Shown here: one piece after another, positions 57,848-64,000 of the stretch
Position numbering within the stretch: the first letter of the stretch is position 1
How the letters are laid out: every line of letters starts with the position of its first letter
Assembly: GCA_016710585.1 (NCBI GenBank)
Contig: JADJVN010000006.1
Location: 215,156-279,155, forward strand
Origin: Saprospiraceae bacterium
Lineage (GTDB): Bacteria > Bacteroidota > Bacteroidia > Chitinophagales > Saprospiraceae
Reading direction: 5' to 3'
Length of the DNA: 64,000 nucleotides
Program-made: the position numbers and the translations under genes
The notes under the pieces: generated by a model
Told to the model about the DNA's origin: nothing
The model's database searches: none
The model's input: only the letters and a program-made list of their open reading frames with translations

Positions 57848-59240
57848 ATGAGTTTTATAAGAAAGATTAAAAGAAAAGATTCAACTTATCTTGTGGAAGT
57901 AGAGTCAGTCCGGGTTGATGGCAAAGTAAAACAGAAGGTCATTAAATACTTAGGAAAGGAGATTGCTGGAAAGCCAGTTAAAAAGTATGTACTTCGAATC
58001 TTGAAGTAACTGCGGTAAAACAATATATGGATTATTATATACTGACTATATTTCCAAGCAGTGTAATGATTCCTGAACTTCTAGGAGAGAAGCTAAAAAG
58101 CATACTTGTACTAGTATATACCCAACTGCTTACACATAAGCCATTGTATAAGATTCCTGAATATGCTGAACATACAGCAATCAAGGAAATTGTTGGAGTA
58201 GACAAGCTTGTTGATAAGCAGCTGTTTGAATCATTAGATGATTTAGATGAAATGAATTTTAATAGGATTGAAGAAGTTGTTTATGATCAGTTTAGTATAT
58301 TAAGAAAGGAGAAGAAAGTGCTTATATTAGATGTCACTGATACTTATTTAATGGAAGCCAAGTTGAATGGAAGCTAGAAGAGGAAAGGATGGTAAATATG
58401 ATAAGCTAGTTCAATTGCATTAGCTGTTTACAAAAGATGAAGGTTTTCCTATCATGCATAAAATGTATGAAGGGAACATTGGAAATACAAAAATATTTCA
58501 GGACATGCTCTCCGACTTAAGGCTTAAAAGCTTGGGTACTATTGTATTGGACAGAGGATGATCAATTGCTGAATCAATACAGATCTAGCTCAAGTACACC
58601 AGAAAGTCATTACTGGATTGAGGCTTCACCAAACTATAAAAAAACTGAATTCATAGGATCCAAATTAATAGAGAAGAAATTTATCAACCGACACATAGAG
58701 TCGTTCTTAAAAATACTGAAGTATATGCTAAAGAGTTTCCGTATGAGAATGGAATACTTGTAGCATCTATAACCCCAAATTAGAAGCAGAGAAGAGGAAT
58801 CATGCACTATGGACAAACAAGAAAGCTACAAACCTAGAGAAGCAAATATATATGGGATACTCACTAATATATCATTCTACATCATTAAAAAAGATGAAGT
58901 CAAGAACTTACTTGAAAAAGACATTGTTGAAAAAGACATATCGCGAACTTAAAGTTCAATCAATTTAACCAATGCAGAAATATCGAGATCCAACATATAA
59001 GCTCATATTAAAATTTGCTATTTGGCATATTCAATACTAGCTTATACAATTCAACTTAAACCAAAAGGAATCTCTGCCACTTATGCTCTTGACCAAATGA
59101 GAAGTATCTATAAAGTAGATATAGAGATCAAAAAAGATAAAAAATTCAATTTTCAAAACGGTGACTTTAAAAAGGATCAAGCAATTCTCAAGACTCTAGG
59201 ACTTTATAAAAGTACATTTTACGCGAAAAAAGTTAGTTAA
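57848..59240 (+). mobile_element. IS1634-like transposase remnant
   Basis: Fragments in several frames follow the order of an IS1634-family transposase. N-terminus: 'MSFIRKIKRKDSTYLVEVES' with 'VDGKVKQKVIKYLGKE' (57848-58009). DDE region: 'KEKKVLILDVTDTYLMEAKL' and 'DEGFPIMHKMYEGNIGNTKI' (to ~58500), then 'SLGTIVLDRG' and 'HYWIEASPNYKKTEFIGSKL'. C-terminal end: 'KGISATYALDQMRSIYKVDI' with 'KKDQAILKTLGLYKSTF' (59022-59240). Several stops and shifts make it inactive as written. I could not identify terminal inverted repeats. Its presence marks the surrounding 55-60 kb as accessory. Confidence 0.8.
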
Positions 59241-59281
59241 ATTAGTTGCAATTATTTTCTTGCAATTCTAATCATTTGAAG

Positions 59282-59608
59282 ATGAACAAAAAAATTGTAA
59301 AATTTGAATATTACCCTAAAACTTACCTTACCGGAGATGAAAAAATAAATTACAATATATCCACGACAAAAATATCTATTGAAGACCACAATAAATTATC
59401 TATTTTTTCAAAATTTCGAAAAAGAAATTCTATTGTTATTACAAAAGGTTTCCGTGCGAGGTCATATACTACGATGATGGCACGAGCGAACAAATTTTAG
59501 TAAGTATATATGGCTGTTTCTATTCCACAAAAAGACAATTGCATTTATGAAATCTCAAACAATATAGAATGCGATAATTTTAAAAAATTACTATTGGACA
59601 TTAATTGA
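59282..59608 (+). CDS. Hypothetical protein (two compensating indels)
   Basis: ATG 59282 opens 'MNKKIVKFEYYPKTYLTGDE'. After 'SIVITKG' the frame should shift ('FPCEVIYYDDGTSEQILVSI', T run at 59449-59451) and shift back near 59530 ('STKDNCIYEISNNIECDNFK'). Net length stays a multiple of three, giving ~108 residues. No family or signal peptide recognised. Confidence 0.4.
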
Positions 59609-59678
59609 AGGAAAACTTAATCTAAAAAGTAAATTGAACTTCCAGATTTCTCATTATCTTCGCCATCATACCTTGCTT

Positions 59679-60192
59679 ATGAAAAAAATAATCATTAGTT
59701 TCATTATTTTAATACAGCCTAAATTGCCACTTAGCTCTAAGATCTTAGATCTTCCCATTACAAATTGAAGAATTAACTACACCACTGGGTATAAATTATT
59801 GGATACTATTGAAAATAAATGTCAATAAATAAAAAATAATTTACATTATTTTCAAATTGGGAGAACTCTATATTAGCAGTCTTTCCTTATAAAAAACAAC
59901 TTCTCAGTAAGATCCGGTAAGAAGAAAAATTGATAGCTTTGTTTGCAATAATAAGCCATTCAATATTTCAAAATACAATACTTTCTACTTACACTTCTAC
60001 AGAAAAACAAAACAAACTAATAATGAACAAATCGCAAAAAATATTCGCGAATTTGATCGATACTCCATGACACATGATCTTTTATATAGGTACACTTGGG
60101 CAGTGGGCAAGGTTTTTTTCAAAAGCATACATAACCTGGAGGAATATGAGCAAGAACGAAGAGATACTTTTAATTGTCCAAATCTGTGGTAA
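59679..60192 (+). pseudogene. Broken hypothetical exported protein
   Basis: ATG 59679 opens a signal-like start ('MKKIIISFIILIQP'). After several frame changes the gene ends in an open stretch from ~59909: 'DSFVCNNKPFNISKYNTFYL', 'IREFDRYSMTHDLLYRYTWA' to 'ERRDTFNCPNLW', stop at 60190-60192. An intermediate frame gives 'ENSILAVFPYKKQLLSK'. Likely one ~165-residue protein; too many breaks to be sure. Converges with the next gene. Confidence 0.4.
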
Positions 60193-60239
60193 TTATTTCT
60201 TGATTTTCTGTTACAAATAAATATTATTACAACCCTATA

Positions 60240-60836
60240 TCATATCAGAAGTATCTTCATTAATCTTTTAGCCTTTTGCCTCAACAGACCCAAATTAAAA
60301 CTCAACATTGGGGATAGATCAATTTTCTCATTATTCAAATTAGACATCACATCGATTCCAACACTCATAAAGGTAAATGGAATGTATTTAAAACCAATAC
60401 GGGTTGCAAGTCCGAGAGTGGAATAATTTTTACTTTCATAGTATTCAATGGGCCAGATAAAATTATTTTTCTCAAGCAATTTTGTTCTTTTAAGCCCTGC
60501 AATTGTTCCTGCACCAGCTTGATACTGAACTCTACATTTTCCAAAATTAGTATAACTCCCGAACAATATCCCAAATTGCTTATTATGCTCTTCTGGAACT
60601 TTACTCAATAAAAAGCCATCATCTTTAAACTGCATTCCATAAGCACCTACTATAAATTTATTGACTATAATATCCGCCTCTAATGCATTTAATGTTTACT
60701 CCAAAAACAGATACTTAGCACTCACAGAGAAACCAAGAAAACCTTCACCCTTTACTTGAGCTTCAATACTAAAAGCATAACTCACAGAAAAAATCAATAG
60801 GACTTTTTTAAGATCCAAGTTAAAATAATTTCTCAT
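60240..60836 (-). CDS. Small outer-membrane barrel-like protein with one internal stop
   Basis: The frame from ATG 60836 opens a signal peptide ('LLIFSVSYAFSIEAQ') and runs in the same frame to 60240, interrupted only by TAA at codon 47 (60696-60698). The part after ATG 60635 is a 131-residue frame rich in alternating Gly/aromatic strands ('GILFGSYTNFGKCRVQYQAG', 'LGLATRIGFKYIPFTFMSVG', 'MLSFNLGLL'), as in small Bacteroidota outer-membrane barrels. A single substitution or paired indels could explain the stop. Function unknown. Confidence 0.55.
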
Positions 60837-61169
60837 TTGTATAATTTATGGTATGTAAAAATAAATCTTTATTTTTACTTATCAAAATATTTTTTTTCGT
60901 GACTGCTGGTAATTCATTTTATCTAACTATCTCGCTTGGATATTTCATCGTTTCAATTTCTAATACAATCTAATCTCAAAGGGATTGAACGTTAATAAAA
61001 AATTTAATCTATACACAAATCATGCGACCCCGACAGGATCGTATTTATTTGCCATGTTGATTTTGCCACAATTATTGCAATCCTTTGGATTTTAATTCAG
61101 ACAACTAAAAAATGAATTATTAAAACGACCTTTTTTTAGCAATAAAAATCATTATTGAGAATATAATTA
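60837..61169. other. Non-coding gap with one REP-like hairpin
   Basis: No gene. CGACCCCGACAGGATCG at 61025-61041 is an imperfect inverted repeat like the 'gcgaccccg.cggggtcgc' interspersed repeats of Bacteroidota. The rest is AT-rich. Confidence 0.5.
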
Positions 61170-63586
61170 TCATTCTTGACTCTTGCTATATTTTTTAAAC
61201 TCAAAAAATAACACTACCAAAACCAATAAGGCAATTAACGCAGATCCGATATTGGTCAACATGCCTGCTGTAGCAAATATCACAGGCTGAAACTTAAATT
61301 CAATCTTATGGCTTCCAGCTGGAATCTTCATCGCTCGTAGGATATAATTTGCTCTTACATGATCGACATACTGACCATCAATATAAGCTTTCCAATCTCT
61401 ATTTCCTCGATACCACACTTCTGAGAATACACCAAAACCATCAGCCGAATTTTCAGACTGATAGGTGATATGATTGGTCTTAAAGTCTGTCAACTTAATT
61501 GACCCAGTTTTTGAAAACTGAGCACCATCTACCATACCTGGAAATTCAGATTTTAACACAACTGCTTCTTCTGCAGGATTAAATCCCTTTAAGGCATTTA
61601 TCTCTTCATCTGGCGAACTAACCTCTTTGATAGAACTGACAAACCAAGCATTGCCCAAAGCAGCCGGATTCTGTTGCACCTGACCATCTTGTGTGACGAT
61701 ATACTTTGTGTTTAACATATTCATCACAGATATATTATTCTGAGAAATATGATGATCTATCATATCTTGGTATCTACGCAATTTTATTGCAGAATATCCT
61801 CCAATACATTTGTGATAATATGATGCCTGAGATGAATTGAATGGACCACCTTGAACACTCATATCGAATACTCTAAAATTTGGATCTTTATCTTTCAGGA
61901 TCTCAAGATCAACTGGACGTGCTTTATAATTATCTTTGTCTGCAGCTGCAGATTTATAATTTTTTGAATCGAGATAACGATTATTAACCGTCCACAAATC
62001 TGCAATAATCAATAAAGCCAATCCGCCAATCAATAATGATGATTTTATTTTTGTTTTTATAAACATCCAAACCAATACAGCACCTAGTGCTAAAAACACC
62101 AGACTTCTCATCGCATCACCCCGCATGAAACCTGCTCTCAAATCTTGCAATAAACTCAAATTAACACCTTGCTGTGCTAATCTATCATCTGATTCTGCAG
62201 AAAAACTAAACAATGAATGACCAAGTATGATTAGTAATAATAATAATATTGCTAAACCTCCAAAGGAATATAAAAATGGTTTTTTAATTTCAGTAAATTC
62301 AATTTTTTTACTAACTAATTCATTCAGCGTAAATGTAGCAAAGGCTGCCACCATAAATGAGAAAATAGGCATGATAGAACTAGGCGCTCTGAACTTATTA
62401 AATAGTGGAAAATAATTAAATAAGCTTTGATTCAGGATTGAAAAATGTTTTCCCAATGCCATTAACAATACCAATATTCCTCCAGCCAACATCCACCATC
62501 GCAATTCATTTTTCACAATAAAGAATCCTAGCATCACTAATGCCATCAATAAGATGCCTTGATAATCTGGTCCTGATGTAAATGGCAGACTTCCCCAATA
62601 CATGAAAGGAACAGACTTCATATTGGCACCCTTATTTCTAAGATCGCGCATCAAAGCTGACTTTGGATCAGCCACCTCATCATTGGAGCCTCCGACCATG
62701 CCTGGAACGATGGTATTCAATAGGTCAATAGGGCCATGACTCCATTGCATGGCATAATCCCACTCTAATCCAGGATTGCTTGTCTCGACTTGACCTGACA
62801 TCTTGCTTGACAAGATATTTCCACCTCGCATGGTATCTTTAAGATAATCTCTATTGATTAAAATCAAATAAGAAACAGACATGATGGCAATAGCTGCAAC
62901 AATTGATATTATACCTATAGATTTTCCCAAATGAGCAAAATCTTTTTCCTTTACTATTTTAAATAGCTCTATGATAGCTAATACCAACATTGGAAATACC
63001 AAATAATAAGTCATCTGTATATGACCTCCAGACAAATTCAATGAAGCAAATAAACCAAATACGGAAGCTCCTAAAAGATATTTTTTTCTAAAAATCAGGA
63101 GTAAGCCAATCAATATTCCAGGAAAAAAAGCTATAGTACCTAACTTGGTATAGTGACCTGCTAGTGCAAGAACAATATGATTAGTACTAAAGGCAAATGC
63201 AATGCTACCTAACAATGCAACCCATGTATTGACTCCGAAAATCAACATTACAATAAAAAACACAACATCCCATCTAGGAAATAATTCATTGGCATATCGC
63301 CCATTAATAATCGAAATGGCAACACCAAATAATGAGGAACATAAACAAATTCAAAAAAATGAAAAGATGGCATGCCACTAAACATGGAGCTAGTCCAACT
63401 AGAATATTTTCCAGTTTGCTTATACTCCGTTTCAATATCATGACTCATACCAGCTGCGCTGATCATATCATGTGACTGAAGTACCTTGCCTTGCATGATT
63501 GGCATAAAATAAATCATTGCAAAAACATAAATAAGTACAAACCCTGCTAGGATGGGCCAATGAGCTTTAATATTGAATTTTGACAT
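61170..63586 (-). CDS. YfhO family membrane protein (one missing base)
   Basis: About 806 residues after joining two frames. ATG 63586 opens 'MSKFNIKAHWPILAGFVLIY' (TM1) and the periplasmic 'SHDMISAAGMSHDIETEYK'. At ~63255-63262 one more T on the coding strand reads 'GMLCFFIVMLIFGVNTWVAL' into the long frame. About a dozen TM helices follow, with 'GHYTKLGTIAFFPGILIGLL' and 'FNKFRAPSSIMPIFSFMVAA', and a C-terminal globular domain with 'SSADGFGVFSEVWYRGNRDW' before a last TM. In Firmicutes YfhO assists glycosylation of lipoteichoic acid; in Bacteroidota it is widespread and its role is unclear. GT-C-like topology. Confidence 0.92.
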
Positions 63587-63609
63587 AGTAAATGAATTCG
63601 ATTCTGATC

Positions 63610-63617
63610 CAAAAGTA
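63610..63617 (-). promoter_or_regulatory. -7 promoter element for the YfhO gene (TACTTTTG)
   Basis: Exact TAnnTTTG on the reverse strand, 24 bases upstream of ATG 63586. Confidence 0.5.
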
Positions 63618-63732
63618 CAAGTTTGCTATTAAAATTCTATTTTTTTATTAAAAATTATTATAATATGAAGCCAATTCCCTTTGTTTTTACAAAAAGTTTA
63701 TTCTCTAATAAAAAAATACTCAACCAAAAACG

Positions 63733-63767
63733 AAAAAGGGCACTGAATAAATCCAGTACCCTTTTTT
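63733..63767 (-). terminator. Rho-independent terminator, nearly symmetric
   Basis: AAAAAGGG(C)ACTG ... CAGT(A)CCCTTTTT: 12 paired bases with one C-A mismatch around an 8-base loop, with A and T runs on either side, so it could act in both directions. It lies ~48 bases past the stop of the T9SS gene entering from the right. Confidence 0.8.
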
Positions 63768-63814
63768 CAAAAAAAACGAAATCAATTACTAACTATTTAC
63801 TAAACTTACTTACA

Positions 63815-64000
63815 CTATTTTACAAAAACCATTTTCTTAGTTTTCGTCTGACCAGCAAAATCAACTTGATAATAATATACTCCCGATTGTGGAAGTATAT
63901 TATCATCAACATTCCATTCATTGTAGCCACCTTTCAATAATTTTTCTTCTTGCAAGAAAACTTTTCCCGCAGCATCATATATTGTCATTTGAACTTCACC
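63815..64000 (-). CDS. 3' end of a T9SS type A secreted protein (partial)
   Basis: The last ~61 codons of a gene running in from the right edge: 'VQMTIYDAAGKVFLQEEKLL', 'GGYNEWNVDDNILPQSGVYY', 'QVDFAGQTKTKKMVFVK', stop at 63815-63817. This is a standard T9SS type A C-terminal domain. The rest of the protein is outside the window. A strong terminator follows. Confidence 0.85.
   Translation of the reverse strand, partial: GEVQMTIYDAAGKVFLQEEKLLKGGYNEWNVDDNILPQSGVYYYQVDFAGQTKTKKMVFVK

Noticed and set aside
63623..63940. 105-residue frame on the plus strand
   Set aside because: Antisense to a clear T9SS C-terminal domain and to a terminator; Lys/Leu/Asn-rich by base composition only.

Overview
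The window reads as an AT-rich chromosomal segment of a Bacteroidota bacterium. The evidence is: (i) many secreted proteins ending in type IX secretion (T9SS) sorting domains, both the type A 'YPNP...G.Y.....' form and one gliding-associated type B form; (ii) recurrent TAnnTTTG promoter elements just upstream of starts; (iii) typical Bacteroidota families (YfhO, TonB receptor with a CarboxypepD_reg-like domain, YbiT-like ABC-F, DUF6794, REP-like intergenic hairpins). An affiliation near Saprospiria is my inference from the density of T9SS proteins, not something the sequence proves. No rRNA, tRNA or CRISPR array was seen.

Layout. 0-5 kb: a degenerate histidine-phosphatase-like gene, valS, and a broken secreted DUF6055/DUF4859 protein. 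5-12.4 kb: a minus-strand block of T9SS-secreted proteins, with one broken ~2.1-kb gene, one decayed and one intact copy of a propeller/PKD protein, all separated by a compound intergenic repeat. 12.4-22.2 kb: lipoprotein, tadA divergent from guaB, a periplasmic TPR-CHAT protease candidate next to a lipoprotein with a subtilisin-like fold whose catalytic residues are all replaced, then metG and DUF4256. 22.3-27.6 kb: TonB receptor with a small membrane partner, FMN reductase, pirin and a Crp/Fnr regulator. 28-35 kb: three tandem, mosaic copies of a secreted propeller protein related to the 10-12 kb gene, a secreted esterase and an inverted-repeat-bounded non-coding element. 35-47 kb: channel-like protein, YCF48-like secreted protein, topA, DUF6794, a 1473-residue T9SS type B adhesin-like protein, an ABC-F ATPase and a Bax-inhibitor-1-like protein. 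47-55 kb: S9 peptidase, arsenosugar-type ArsM, an 18-copy 14-bp minisatellite and two tandem Kup potassium transporters. 55-61 kb: an accessory stretch of small, frameshifted hypothetical (lipo)proteins around an IS1634-like transposase remnant. 61-64 kb: YfhO and the 3' end of another T9SS protein.

A caveat covers the whole annotation. At least a dozen genes, including the essential valS and topA, are split by single missing bases, mostly in short A or T runs. Restoring one base gives a full-length family member in nearly every case. The simplest reading is residual indel error in a long-read assembly, so I annotate these as single genes. The decayed copies at 5.5-10 kb carry more changes and may be true pseudogenes.

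The most interesting candidate system is the CHAT protease / pseudo-subtilase pair at 15.1-19.3 kb. The mosaic tandem propeller paralogues come second.
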